Notes under the pieces: generated by a model
Databases searched by the model: none
What the model saw: the letters and a program-made list of their open reading frames with translations, nothing else
Told to the model about the DNA's origin: nothing
NCBI GenBank assembly: GCA_003290165.1
Contig: QNQO01009134.1
Span: 1-64,000 of the forward strand
DNA length: 64,000 nt
Source: Berberis thunbergii
Taxonomy: Eukaryota; Streptophyta; Magnoliopsida; Ranunculales; Berberidaceae
Direction: 5' to 3'
Translations under genes and position numbers: made by a program
In this document: positions 1-11,334 of the stretch, piece after piece
Position numbering within the stretch: position 1 is the first letter of the stretch
Layout of the letters: every line of letters begins with the position of its first letter

Positions 1-36
1 GGTAGCAGAAAAAATGAACCGGACTGTTGTAGAAAG

Positions 37-747
37 GTGAGATGCATACTTCGCATGGCTAAATTGCCAAAAAAGTTCTGGTCTGAAGCTGCTAGTACAG
101 CTTGTTATCTCATCAACATGTCTCCTTCATTTTCTTTAGATGGTGACATTCCAGAAAGAGTGTGGAGAGGGAAAGATAGTTCATACTCCCATATGAAGGT
201 ATTTGGCTGTAAAACATTTATTCATATACCGAAGGAGAAGAGATTAAAGCTTGATGAAAATGCATCTCCATGTATTTTCGTTGGTTATGGAGATGAACAG
301 TTTGGCTACAGATTATGGGATCCTGAGAATAAAAAAATTATTAGAAGCAGAGATGTGGTATTTTATGAAGATCATACCGTTGCAAAATTTGAGAAAATTG
401 AAAAGCCCAAGCAGATAAATAATGAGGTAGCAAATCTTACACCACTTTCTCCTTTGTCGCATGTTGAAAATGGGGGAGAGATGTCAGATGATATAGTTGG
501 TGACCATATGCCAGAAAATGAAGTTGTTAATGATGATCATGTAGAAATAGATGAGACTGCGCATGAAGAGCAACCCCTTCAGCAAGAAATAGTAGAGCCT
601 CAATTAAGAATGTCTACCAGGGAGCGCAAACCGTCAAAGAGGTATCCCAGTGATGAGTATGTTTTCCTTATAGAAGAAGGTGAACCAGAAAATTTTCAAG
701 AAGTACTAAATCATAAAGATAAAGATAGCTGGATGAAAGCTATTTAA
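37..747 (+). pseudogene. copia integrase C-terminal region and start of RT linker
   Basis: Open frame of 236 codons. Roughly residues 1-120 resemble the C-terminal part of copia integrase (KFWSEA, YLINM, VFGC and FVGYG motifs). Residues 120-200 are an acidic, low-conservation linker, and the end (ERKPSKRY, then a DSWMKAI motif) is the usual entry to the RT domain. It stops at a TAA just after that motif, where an active element would continue into RT without a stop. The true upstream start is outside the window. Confidence 0.85.
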
Positions 748-2200
748 GAAGAGATGAGTTCCTTGCATAAGAATGATACTTATGATTTAGTTGAGATTCC
801 AAAAGGTAGAAAACATTTGAAGAACAAATGAGTGTACAAATTGAAAAAAAGATGGTGATGGAAAGAATGTGAAGCACAAAACTCAGTCATTGGTAAAAGG
901 TTTTGCGCAAAGAAGATGATAAATTTTGATGAGATATTTTCACCCGTGGTGAAAATGACATCCATTAGAGTGGTGTTAAGTCTTGCAGCTAGCCTAGATC
1001 TTGAGATTGAACAATTAGATGTTAAAACTGCATTTCTTCATGGGGATTTGTATGAATAAATTTACATGGCACAAACAGAGGGTTTTGAAGTGAAAGGGAA
1101 ATAACATATGGTTTGCAGATTGAAGAAAATTTTTTATGGATTGAAACAGGCTTCGAGACAGTGGTATAAGAAGTTTGACTTCTTTATGGTAGGATATGGC
1201 TACAAGAGAACACTTCTATGGCTACAAGAGAACACTTCTAGACCATTGTGTTTATGTCAGATATTTTTCGCTTGATAGGTTCATTATTCTTTTGATTTAT
1301 GTTGACGATATGCTAATTGTTGGAAAAGATGTTGATATGATTGGTAGATTGAAAAAAGATTTATTTAGTTCTTTTGATATGAAAGACTTTGGGCCAGCTC
1401 AACACATCCTAGGGATAAAAATTACACATGACAGAAAAATTAAGAAGTTGTGGTTGTCACAAGAAAAGTATGTTGAAAAAGTACTTGAAAGGTTCAAGAT
1501 GCTAAGCTTGTGAGTACCCCACTGCTAATCACTTCAAGTTAAGTATCCAGTTATCTCCTCGTACTGATGAAGAAAAGAAGCATATGTCAGGTATTCCATA
1601 CTCCTTTGCTGTATGGTGTTTGATGTATTCTATGGTTTGTACAACACCAGATATTGCTCAAGCAGTAGGTGTTGTTAAGTATTCATAAAATCCAGGAAAA
1701 AAACATTGGACTGCAGTTAAATGGATTATGAGATATTTGAAAGGTACTTCGAAGCTTTAGTAATTCAGGAGCTGTATTAGAAGAGTACACAGATGCATAT
1801 TTGCAAGTGATTTAGATAAGAAGAGGTCAACTTCAGGTTATGTTTTCACTTTTGCAGGGGGAGCTGTAGCTTGGCAGTCTAGATTGCAAAAGTGTGTTGC
1901 TTTGTCAAGTACTGAAGCCGAGTATATTGCCATTAATGAAGTAGGGAAAAATGTTATGATTTGAAAAGATTGCTCAAGGAGCTGGGCGTGAATCAGAATA
2001 AGTATGTGGTGCATTGTAATAGTTTTAGAGTGATATTTAGTTGAGTAAGAATGCCCACATACCATGGACTAACCAAACATATTGATACACGCTACCATGG
2101 ATACGTGATGTGCTTGAGAAAAATTATTTCCAGGTTGCAAAGATTCATACTAGTGAAAATCCTTCTGATATGATGACAAAATAGTTCCAAAAGGAAACAT
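748..2200 (+). pseudogene. copia reverse transcriptase and RNase H remnant
   Basis: Broken into short frames. Recognisable pieces are the RT motif LDVKTAFLHG near 1013-1050, the catalytic YVDDM motif inside the open frame 1196-1513, and an RNase H block near 1825-1940 (TSGYVF, then STEAEYIA). Several in-frame stops (for example after LYE near 1058) and shifts show it is dead. A perfect 22-bp tandem duplication at 1196-1239 further disrupts the RT. Confidence 0.85.
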
Positions 2201-2279
2201 GAGTTCTGTAGAGAGCTCATTGGAATGGCCTAATATGATTAGGCGGTGATTCTTCCCTAATGGTCTGGAGGGGGAGATT

Positions 2280-2956
2280 TGTTGAGGTCCAACCCATTAG
2301 GGTGGATCCAACTTTGGTAATTAATCAAACATAATTTCAAGTTTAGTTGAATAAGGAAAAATGTTTTCAATAAGAAACAAAAACATAGTTTTTGTTTTGA
2401 ATAAGGAATGAGTTGGCAGCTGGTTAACTAAATAGAAACAAAAGGCAGTGTTGGGCGGTTGCAAACAAGTATAAATAGGTGAATAAAACAGAGTTTTACA
2501 TATAGTGTTTCGAAAGAAGCTGTTGGGTTGAATAAGTAACAGAGAACATAATATTCTCTTTGGTGTTTGGTGCGGCTGTGTTGCGCGTTGGACGGTGGAC
2601 TGTGTGTCTGATTCTTTTGGCGGCGATTTTGTGCGACAAAAGTTGTGTAACGTGAGGCTGCTTATCGACGTTAGGTTTTGTTTCGATTGATTTGGTAGAA
2701 GAAGTTGAAGGAGCTTTTGGGCTAATTTGGCTATGAGGTAACCCTGGTTATTTACTCCTTGTATTACTCAACGCTTTGGGGCAAAAAACTTGAGAAATTA
2801 TTGTTACTTCTTTCTTATGTGATTAGTGGATTCTCTCGATTTGCCCCGTGATTTTTTCTTCACATTGAAATGGTTTTTCATGTAAAATCTTTGGTGTCTC
2901 GTTTTATTTGCTTTAAATTATTTTATTGGTATTATTTTATTGATATTGTCCCAACA
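2280..2956 (+). repeat. 3' LTR of the copia element
   Basis: Begins TGTTGAGG directly after the polypurine tract and ends CCCAACA, so the ends form the TGTTG/CAACA inverted repeat expected of copia LTRs. The length is 677 bp. It contains a TATA box near 2470. The matching 5' LTR is not in the window, so LTR divergence cannot be measured. Confidence 0.8.
2470..2477 (+). promoter_or_regulatory. LTR TATA box
   Basis: TATAAATA lies about 190 bp into the LTR, the usual place for the U3 promoter of plant copia elements. Seen directly; promoter activity is inferred. Confidence 0.5.
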
Positions 2957-3567
2957 CATAAACGGCAAGAGGTTTGCTACTATGCAAAAACCAGCAGGAA
3001 AGAAATGTTAGCGTTCCTCAATTGCTTGGCCCTGAATGGTAGCAACGACAGTAAATGTGAGCGGGTAGAAAGAACTTTTGAATACCTGTATGAATTCTCA
3101 GGTAGTGCATGTTGATTCATGAGTTAGTTATGCTTGATTCTCAACCTGTACAGCTTGTTTATGCCATTTTATAGCTCCAACATTCCTTCATTTTTTTTTT
3201 TGTAAAAAATATCTATGAACTCATTTTGGCAATTTTGAGCTTTCAACTTTTAGCCTTATCTGGTGTAGCTCCATTCCACTATAAATCAATCTAAACCTAC
3301 CTCAAATTAGGATCTAACATAAAATGAGCATTTGAAGTATCTTAGTTTGCTTGCCCTGGATATTAAAAAAAAAGAAAAACATGTGAGTAACCAAAAATAA
3401 ATAAAGTATAAGCTAATACAAAGGTTCATAGTTGAGCACATGAAAGAAAAAGGGTCATGTATCATTCTGGTAATACCTATGCTCTGATTACTTCTGCAGA
3501 CCGGCAAAAACAGGAAGTCTTGAGGAAGCATAAATTACCAGCTGCAGAGGCTACCAGAAGGAAGTGA
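2957..3567 (+). pseudogene. 3' two exons of a small Cys-containing host gene, 5' side cut by the copia LTR
   Basis: Coding sequence resumes right after the LTR and runs to 3101, where a donor (CTCAG|GTAGTG) lies. A matching acceptor (TTCTGCAG) precedes a second exon at 3500-3567 ending in TGA. The joined phase is open and gives a basic C-terminus (KHKLPAAEATRRK). The first exon has two cysteines spaced across a predicted helix (ALNGSNDSKCERVE). This recalls small CHCH-like mitochondrial proteins, but I do not recognise the family and that comparison is weak. The upstream exons lie beyond the copia element, outside the window. The insertion may be in an intron (gene still working) or in the exon itself (gene broken). 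Confidence 0.4.
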
Positions 3568-3749
3568 TTGTTATCCTGGTCTGGTCGGAAACTAATATTT
3601 GTGTCAAGTAGTTGGAGGCCACTGGCTATCAGTTCAGCTTGCATTGGATTTGCGAGTCGTCTTAAATAGATCTTTTTAGTTATCAGGAAAATTGACAGTT
3701 GCTTTTAATGGGTGTTATTCTCATAATGAACAATATAAAGGTTAATGTA
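3568..3749. other. downstream flank of the small host gene, no gene seen
   Basis: AT-rich sequence, probably 3' untranslated or downstream DNA of the preceding gene. It ends at the GTA that is duplicated on both sides of the CACTA element E1. Confidence 0.4.
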
Positions 3750-3756
3750 CACTACA

Positions 3757-3905
3757 AGAAAATGGCAATTTAGTGGCGGCTATTTAGTGACGGTCTGGAA
3801 AACCGCCGCTAAATACTTATTTAGCGACGGTTATTCAACCGTTGCAGAATATTGTTGTTAACGACAATTATAATTAAGTGTGACGTTTTAAACCGTTGTT
3901 ATAAA
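3757..3905. repeat. E1 left subterminal repeats
   Basis: Degenerate direct and inverted copies of TTAGCGACGG and AACCGCCGCTAAAT. In EnSpm such subterminal repeats bind the TNPA protein; here that role is inferred from position. Confidence 0.7.
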
Positions 3906-4173
3906 TAAAACATCAATTTCTTTAAAGCAAATGTGAAAACTCGCTCGCTCGTCCAGTTCTGAGCCCATCCATCCTAATTTTCCCGTCCCTCCCCCACCTC
4001 TCAACCCCTTCACCATAACCTTTCCCTTCACCATATCCTTTCCCTTCTCCATATCCTCTCCTCTCCCCAAACCCTAACTCCCCACCGACGATGATGAGTG
4101 AAATTGTCTCATCCAACATTGTTTGCTTACGAAGAGAAGCTCTGATGACGATCGCCCCTCCTCTCCCTCCAAC

Positions 4174-5010
4174 TAGGGGTGGGCACGGGACGGGATAGGA
4201 CGAGATAGACCCATCCCTATCCCATCACGTTCATACGGGATCGGGACGGGACGGGATCAGCGTGCTCTCATTTTTTGACAAATTACTGCTTACCCATGAC
4301 CCAATTTGCTTAGTTAAAAATAGGCTAAGGCAATTCGTTGAACTACACATAAATGATAGCCTTGGATTGAGTATGCAACATCATAAAAACTACCATAAAT
4401 GATAGCTGAAATTGATCCCGTAATTAAGATTTCTGCAGAGTTTTGAATGACTAAGATGTGGACAGTATGATGGCAATAGTGGACCTGCTCTACTGTGTCG
4501 AATAGTGAACAGAATGATGAGTAGATTTGGGGTGCTAAGAAGATGTTTCATTATTGCTTTTTAAAAAAACAGTCATTAAATTCATGTCTTGACACGAAAT
4601 AAAATCTCCAATGTAGTTAGCAATCCCATTTTGAGTTTTAAAGAGTTTGCAATTAAATAATTCAGTTAGAAATCTAGAAATAAACCAATATCAAGTAGTT
4701 GCAGATATAGACTAATATCAATTACACTAATTTCAACTATAATTCATTTTTCTTCAATTACAGTAATATTCCAATCCTAAAATAAATAAATAAATAAAAA
4801 TATTAACAACAATATTAAAAAATTAGCTCGGGATGAGACGGGATTGGCGGGATTGAAATCTTCATCCCATTCCATCCCATCCCATCCCATTCTAGATCGG
4901 GACGGGACGGGATCAGGATGGAATTATTTCAATCTCATTATGACCCGAAAAAATCGGGACGGGACGGGATCGGGACGGGAACGGATCGCGGATGGGATGC
5001 CCACCCCTGA
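4174..5010. mobile_element. non-autonomous hAT element nested in E1
   Basis: The ends AGGGGTGGGCA and TGCCCACCCCT form an 11-bp inverted repeat of hAT type. An exact 8-bp duplication, CCTCCAAC, flanks the element (4166-4173 and 5011-5018), matching the hAT target-site size. The 837-bp interior has no coding sequence. It does have many CGGGACGGGAT-type subterminal repeats near both ends and an AT-rich middle. It split the 5' untranslated-like part of the E1 cargo. Confidence 0.92.
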
Positions 5011-5241
5011 CCTCCAACATTTCTCTCGATAGATCAAATCCGCTTAAATTGATTCGTCTCATTGATGGAGTTCATACTCGAACAAGGCAAGAGCCTCCAT
5101 GATCTATGCTCCACTCTCATACTCGTAAGAAAACCGATCGATAAACCCTAATAGTCCCTTTTTACTCACATTTGTTGATTTTTTCTCGAAAAGTAATCTA
5201 GGGTTTCATCTCTGAGAGAGACCAACAACACCCACTGAGAT

Positions 5242-6165
5242 ATGGGTTGCAAAATCATGGATCTCTCGGGGGAAACCCAAATCCCCGATGCCCCTTCTGT
5301 GAGAGAAGCTCTGCTCTTCACTACCATGAGCATTATAGGGCTTCCTGTTGAAGTGAAAGTCAAGGACGACTCCATATATTCTTGCATCTTTCACACTGCT
5401 TGTTTTGAGAAGGACTATGGTGAATATCTTAAGATCCAACCCCTTTGTGGTATTTATGGTGCAATTTGAATTTTTTTTTTTTTTTCTGATTTATGAAATG
5501 GGTATTTGAGTTTCTTCATGGATTTTCAATATTTTTTGAATTCATAATGGTTTGGATTATTTTTGAATTGCCCGATGGTTTTGATTAGAATGCCAATTCA
5601 TGTCTGGGTTTTGATTTTTCTATTGAACTGAGGTGTGCTTGTTTTGATCTGATGGATTAAGGATTGGATTTGATCCCCTTTTGAGTTTTATAATTTTCAT
5701 GTTTGTGTAATGAATTTGATTGTCAGGGTTTGCAGATGGATCATTATTTTGATCTCATAAGCATGGTTTATTGTTCAGGCATTGTATTGAAAAAAGCAAA
5801 GATGACCAAGAAGGGGAAGAAAGATGCCAACTTGGAGAATGGGGAAGTTGTGGATACGCTTGTAGTACATCCAAGCGATCTGGTTCAAGTCATTGTCAAT
5901 GCACATTTCTTATATCATGGTTTGCTTTCAGTACTATGTGTTTTGTGATTTAATTTGATGTTCTTATATGCCATTGGTTCCTCTTATAGGGGCATCTACT
6001 TTTGGCGGATGGAATTGTTGGCACTATTTCGAATGAAGATGTTGAAACCGTTAATGAATCTTTTCAGCGTTTAGAGTACTCAGAAAGTGAGATGAACAAG
6101 CTTAAATCTAGCCAGGATGCTCCACATAATTTGATTGCTGAGGCTAATCATATTAATGGAACTAG
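5242..6165 (+). pseudogene. captured ataxin-2 / CID3-CID4-like fragment (N-terminal Lsm region)
   Basis: Three exon-like blocks match the start of plant ataxin-2-type CID proteins, RNA-binding proteins that associate with poly(A)-binding protein. Exon 1 (5242-5419) starts with ATG and encodes SEALLFTTM-like and IGLPVEVKVKD motifs up to KDYG. Exon 2 (5779 to about 5895) resumes with GIVLKKAKMTKKGK and DLVQV. Exon 3 (5990-6165) carries LLADGIVGTIS and ends at AG|GTAATT. Introns with AG acceptors are retained, so the piece came from genomic DNA, not mRNA. The donor of exon 2 looks lost, and the LsmAD and PAM2 parts of the full protein are absent. It is cargo of E1. Confidence 0.85.
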
Positions 6166-6813
6166 GTAATTATCTTTATTTCATATCGGCTATGCATTAG
6201 TCTCAGTTGCTGAACACAGAATTCAAAATATTGTTTTACTCTAAATTAGTGCTAAGGGAACTTCACTATTACTGTATGAGGGTCGATATTTATTGAAACA
6301 ATGGATGACATGTTTGCGTTGTCACTATTTTGCTGGAAGAGAAGATTGCACAGTCGCAATGGCCGCTTCACTAAAGGAAATGACCGATTAAAAAAATAGA
6401 GTGGAAAGGTATAATGCTTTAGTGTTTATAAATAGTGATTAAAGTACCCTCTTTTTGTTATATAATTTTGCAGTTGTGGTGGTGGGGTTGTGGACAGGTT
6501 GACCCATTAATTATTAATGTTTGATTAAATTTTTTTCTTCTTCCATACAAGGGTTTTGCTAATTCTAAGAGGTAGTTCCTAATACATATGAGAATCTGTC
6601 TGATTTGATTTCGAGTGAGGGTCTTGACCATGACGAAGATGATTTGTGCTTTTTCCACCTAAATAGTCTTCGAATTTTATGTTGTTATCGACTCAACATA
6701 ATTAAGAGATGCACATTTTTTCCTGTTAGGAAATGTAGTCTATTGGCTATTTTCTTCATTTAAGCATTAATTTGTTATTTCACACATCTACATACATTCC
6801 TTTTTTCTGCCAG

Positions 6814-9030
6814 AGAAACAATTGGTTCTCTCACAATCACTGCATCACCAAACTTAGCAAACATTCTTCGTGTACCTAGTCTTCGACATTTAAGTGTTCT
6901 AAGTCAGAATCAGGATGTAGAAGCGAGTCAAACATTGCTGTCTGAGCATGGGAGTGTACTTTCAAAACAAGATTCAAGACCAGTTTTCAGCAGACTAACA
7001 TCATGGGCACTAGGAGAAGATAAACCTCCCTTGCACGAAAAAAGTAGTAGGGGAAGGATACATTACTTATGGGTGTAGTTTTACTCAGCTGTTTTCAATG
7101 GTAAGCTACACTAAATATAGTTCTTTAGTATTGTTAATCTGGTTCTTTATGTCATACAAATGAGAGTTTATGAAACTTCAGTTTAACCAGTCATAATACT
7201 CAATTTTTGGAGATTTACAATGAATATGCTTCTTACTCTGCCCTTTCCATTTGTAATTTTATATCATGTTGGATTACTATCGTGTCTCTTCATACCATTC
7301 AATTGTTATTAACAGAGGGTAAATGTATTAGCTGGAGTTGGGCTTCTCTCAACACCTTATACAGTGAAAGAGGGTTAGTTTGGCACTCTTAGGCCTTTTT
7401 CCAGTTGTTTGTTGTTACACCAGTGTCCTCCTGAAGTACTGTTTTGAAAGTAAAGAAGGCATCGTGAGCTACCCTGATATTGGAGAAGCTGCATATGGAA
7501 GATTTGGACGTGTTTTGATATCTGTGACTTGACATTTTAAACAAATTAGCTTTAAGAAATAATGCAATATATAGATAGATTAAGCAACATAACTTTCAAA
7601 TATAGGAAACAAATGGTATCTTCTAGCTGAGCATAAATACCATCCAGCATCAAGGTTGAACATGTAGACCAATATCTTATGGTGTTAATCGTGGTCAACC
7701 TGCAAGACTATATTTTAACTTTAACTGGTTCGGTTTTTGGTCACGAATTGTTAGAACCTGTTTACTATGGTGGCTACAAATCTACAACTTTACTAGTTCT
7801 ACTTGGTCACTGCATTTGTTTTCCAAACTCTTCTGATGCTGAGGCACTTCTCTGTCTCTATGCAGATCATTCTGTACACATAATTATATGTAAGTGGAAC
7901 ATATTAATGGGTTTTTCATACCTTGGACCATCTGCTTTTATGAACCCTGAAGTGGATTTATCAGATATTATTTCACAACTGCAGTCTTATTGCGTGGAAT
8001 TTATCACTTTGGAAGGAGATAATCTCACAAGTTTGTTTCCTGGAGCTTCTTTGGACTGGACTGGGTTTGAAGTTGATGCTCCACATTTCTTCGGGCTTGT
8101 TTTGCTTTGATTGTTTTACCAACTGTTTGGCTGAAGGATCTTTATCTTATTTTTTATCTTTCAGGTGTAGCATCCATACCATGCCTCAATCTCCCCTATT
8201 ATTTATCAATTTATAATTGACTTTAAAATTCAAGTTCTTGCTCATTATAACCAACTCGTATGCAGCTTGTGGAGTGTTTGCCACATTTGTAATATTCTTT
8301 GCAGTGCTTTTTGTTGATACTGTGGATGGGATTGGTTTCCATGAGAGTGGTCCTGTGGTGAACTGGAGTGGTGTACCATTTGCCATTGGAGTCTTTGGAT
8401 TTTGCTATTCTGGGCACTATGTGTTCTCAAATATCTACCATTCTATGTCTGATCCTAAACATTTCAGCAAGGCATTGATCGTATGGTATGTACAATAATC
8501 TTATGTTTTGTACAATAATCTTATGTTTTGTGGTTATTAACATTCTCAACTTGGTAAAGGTTATGCTTTCTTGTCCTGCAGCTTTGTGATATGTACCATG
8601 CTATATGGAGGTGTTGCAATCATGGGATATCTCATGTTTGGTCAAGTCACGCTGTCTCAGATAACTTTAAATCTGCCAAAGAATACTCTTGCATCCAAAG
8701 TTGCGATATGGACAACAGTGAGTATCTTGCCCTAAAATAACTTTCTCATTCTTAATCTATTAATGTTTTGCTACTGGACTTCTATCATAGTTCTGAAACT
8801 TGTGGCTCCTATTTTCTTTGCAGGTTATCAATCCCTTCACCAAATATCATTTTGTTTGTGAAAATTCTTAAGCACTACTTAGTTGAGACTATTGCTTGAA
8901 CAATATCTTGCATTTTCTTTCCAATGGCATCCTTAACCTCCAGCACATATGCATTGTTGATGAATCCATTGGCTAGGGGTTTGGAGGAGATGCTACCCCC
9001 AGGAATCTCTGCTAGTCCTTGGCTGGGTAT
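6814..9030 (+). pseudogene. captured AVT1-type vacuolar amino-acid transporter fragment
   Basis: Seven exon-like blocks in gene order match the AVT1 branch of the AAAP transporter family. 6814-7100 covers the N-terminal ASPNLANILRVPS region. From 7316 come AGVGLLSTPYTVKEG and YPDIGEAAYG. A short exon near 7866 is followed by [18 protein letters not shown] from 7987. 8266-8485 has FAVLFVDTVDGIGFHESGP, 8581-8717 has [18 protein letters not shown], and a last block at 8824-9030 has NPLARGLEEMLPPG. Splice sites are mostly kept. Frame breaks occur near 7070 and 7380, and about 100 bp is inserted near 8855-8950. The first membrane segments and the end of the protein are damaged or missing, so no transporter can be made. 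Confidence 0.88.
8490..8531 (+). repeat. 21-bp tandem duplication in an AVT1-fragment intron
   Basis: The stretch containing ACAATAATCTTATGTTTTGT occurs twice in direct succession just after the exon donor near 8486. It is a local duplication with no evident function. Confidence 0.7.
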
Positions 9031-9654
9031 GTAATGAAATCGCAGGGAAAATATTTGATGAAACAAACTTTTTCTAACACTGCAAAGTCAGAGGGCTTTG
9101 TGATCCAACACTAGTTTCTTCACTGTGCATCTACTCTGTCATTTATTTCTTGTTTTTTGCTTTAACAGTTTTTTGGTTGCCACTTGACATACAATTGTTT
9201 GTAAATTGTCAAACTTCAAGGGCAGTCCATTCCAAGCCTTTCTGATGAGTAATCTTAAGACTAAACTTAGATTGCTTAATCTTGGCCAACAGCTTACTGA
9301 TGAGCTAAAGGTCGGTGAGGCCCTGTAGACAACGCCCCTGAGACAACCATTGTACAACTTCGGTTTTGGTTGTTAGATGTAAGCATTGACAATTTGTAAC
9401 AATTTTAATTTGTATTTTTCTTCTGGACCATGTATAATATTGATTTTGAAATGAAATTAAAGTTCCCCTTAATGTATGATGATGGTATTATATGAGTTTA
9501 GTTTAGTGTCGTTGTTTATATTTGATTTTTTATTTGAGTCTAAAAGTTGTAGTGCATATGTTGGATATATTATCTGCACCCAATGAAAAGAAAATACTAC
9601 AGGTTGAAAAATGTGATTTTTATATGGTAAAAAATTTGAATTATCAAAGGGAAT

Positions 9655-9950
9655 TTAGCGGCGGTTGCAAATCGTCGCTAAAAGGCAAAAACTTGGATTG
9701 TTCATCGAATTTTGTCGACGGTTTATAATGGTCGTTATATTGTATTTAGCGATGGTTATAAACGTCGCTACATTAAACCGTCGCTATATAGTATTTAGTG
9801 ATGGTTATGCTAGCGGTTGCTTAAAACCGTCGCTGAATGACCTAGTGACGCCTTTATTAGCGGCGGTTGGCCAAGCGTCGCTGTATTATTTAGCGACGGT
9901 CAGAACCGTCGCTAAATACCTTTGGCCACCGTCGCTAAATTACTGTTTTC
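9655..9950. repeat. E1 right subterminal repeats
   Basis: Dense, partly palindromic copies of TAGCGACGGTNAGAACCGTCGCTA-like units (clearest at 9890-9940), mirror images of the left-end motif. They support 9958 as a true element end. Confidence 0.8.
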
Positions 9951-9961
9951 TTGTAGTGGTA

Positions 9962-10269
9962 GCCCACTGGAGATACAACCTGCAGGTGCTGCATGTATCT
10001 GTGCTTAAGAATTTAGATGGTCTGGTTTTGAGGTTTTCTGAGTCAGCTTCAAGTAGTTGTGTTGAACTTCATAGCTGAATCAGTTGCAATGGAGTGATCA
10101 CATAAATGAGAGGAGTATGTTACATCTATATATTATTTTGGCTTGATAAAATTGGGTATGTCAAACTGAAAGTTTATGCTTGCAGCAAGTATTTGAGGAA
10201 CACTGCTCTGTGACATTTTTGTTAGTCTTGGTAATTTGCGTCTTTTACATCATCAACACATAGTGCCAT
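9962..10269. other. short host segment between E1 and E2, no gene seen
   Basis: About 300 bp of AT-rich sequence, presumably continuous with 3568-3749 before E1 inserted. No convincing coding sequence. Confidence 0.5.
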
Positions 10270-10289
10270 CACTACTACAAATATTAGCT

Positions 10290-10600
10290 TAGGTAACACC
10301 ACTTAGATAGCGCTTTTTAAAGAGCTATCCAAGTGGGCACTAGGATAGCGCTTATTTGTCCTTAAAAAAAAATCAAAAAAAAAAAAAACACGCTACAATA
10401 GCGCATTTAATTTTTTTTTTCCAGTTAAGCGCTATCTTAGTTATGTCTTAGATAGCGCTTTAAAAAACGCTATGGGAAAAAACGTTACCAAAGCTACCAT
10501 AGCGCTTCCGAAGCGCTATGCTACTTACATTTAGAATAGCGCTTCCGAAGCGCTATCCAATATATCACTACTATAGCGCTTATAAAGCGCTATCTTAGTC
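10290..10600. repeat. E2 left subterminal repeats
   Basis: Repeated AGCGCTATCC / GGATAGCGCT units, many arranged as near palindromes (AGCGCTTCCGAAGCGCTAT occurs twice). Confidence 0.8.
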
Positions 10601-10724
10601 TAGCAATTAAATCTCATTTTTTCAGATCTTGATACGATCGGACGGTTAAGATCACAAGCCCTAATATAAAAGCTAAATCTCATTTTTTGGGTTTTGCTAT
10701 TGCCTTATATTTGCAAACACAGAG

Positions 10725-10870
10725 AGGCGACGAGGAGGCAAGGAACCGAGGCGAGGAACCAGATCGAGGAATAGAGGCGAGGAAGCGAGGAACCAGAGGA
10801 GGTGAGGAACCGAGGAAGGAGGCGACTCCGGCGAGGAACCAGAGGAGGCGAGGAACCGAGGAGTCGAAAG
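10725..10870 (+). repeat. GA-rich degenerate repeat in E2 leader
   Basis: Imperfect repeats of GAGGCGAGGAACC-type units between the subterminal repeats and the transposase gene. Equivalent CT- or GA-rich tracts occupy the same position in E1 (3930-4090) and E6 (61530-61860). Likely the 5' untranslated leader of the element's transcript. Confidence 0.6.
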
Positions 10871-11334
10871 CTCAAGACCAGGTTCGTCTCTCTCGCTCGA
10901 CTCTCACTCAGTCACTGTTGGTGTTTTGTGTTTTGTTGGCAAAAAAAAATCTCAAAGATATATGGACTGTTTTGTTGAAAAAATCTTTCAATCAAATTGT
11001 GACAGAGTGTATTATTATAACTTATTCAAAATGAAAATGTAGTACTCCGTATATGTTTCTTCATATTTTGATTCCGACCAGGTTTCTAAGTCATTTCTCT
11101 ATGATTTATTGTTACAAAATTGTTTGGATTCGATCTTTGTCTTCTCTTTGTGTATGATAGATTGAACAAATATAAATATTTCATGCTTAGCTTCCACTAA
11201 TTAAAGTGACTGTTCATAGAATTGTGTGCTAGTAAGAATCTTGCTAAGTCCCAAGAGTGGAAAGAACAAGTAAAAATGTGGATTCATTGCAATGGAGATT
11301 GATGTATTGATGTTTTTTTGTAGTATTGTTTTTA

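Larger units (their letters stand above)
1..2279 (+). mobile_element. Ty1/copia retrotransposon, 3' part of internal region (decayed)
   Basis: This is pol sequence of a Ty1/copia element, entering the window inside integrase and running through reverse transcriptase and RNase H to a purine-rich tract (about 2266-2278) directly before the 3' LTR. The open frame 37-747 matches the conserved copia integrase C-terminal region (motifs KVFGC and CIFVGYGD are visible). Downstream there are several stops and frame changes, so no polyprotein can be made. The 5' LTR, gag and protease lie outside the window or are lost. The family assignment rests on domain order INT-RT-RH, which is typical of copia rather than gypsy. 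Confidence 0.93.
3750..9958 (+). mobile_element. E1: non-autonomous CACTA (Pack-CACTA) element with captured gene fragments
   Basis: The left end CACTACAAGAAAA and right end TTTTCTTGTAGTG are perfect 13-bp inverted repeats of the CACTA/EnSpm type. They are flanked by the same 3-bp duplication, GTA (3747-3749 and 9959-9961), which is the size CACTA transposases make. Inside each end lie many copies of a subterminal motif around TAGCGACGGT. No transposase coding sequence is visible. Between the ends are a nested hAT element and intron-containing pieces of two unrelated host genes. Movement would need a transposase supplied by another element. E5 at 57996 has a near-identical terminus. Confidence 0.93.

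Noticed and set aside
6814..9030. Functional AVT1 transporter gene
   Set aside because: Frame breaks, an internal insertion and missing termini, and it sits wholly inside CACTA ends with a target duplication.
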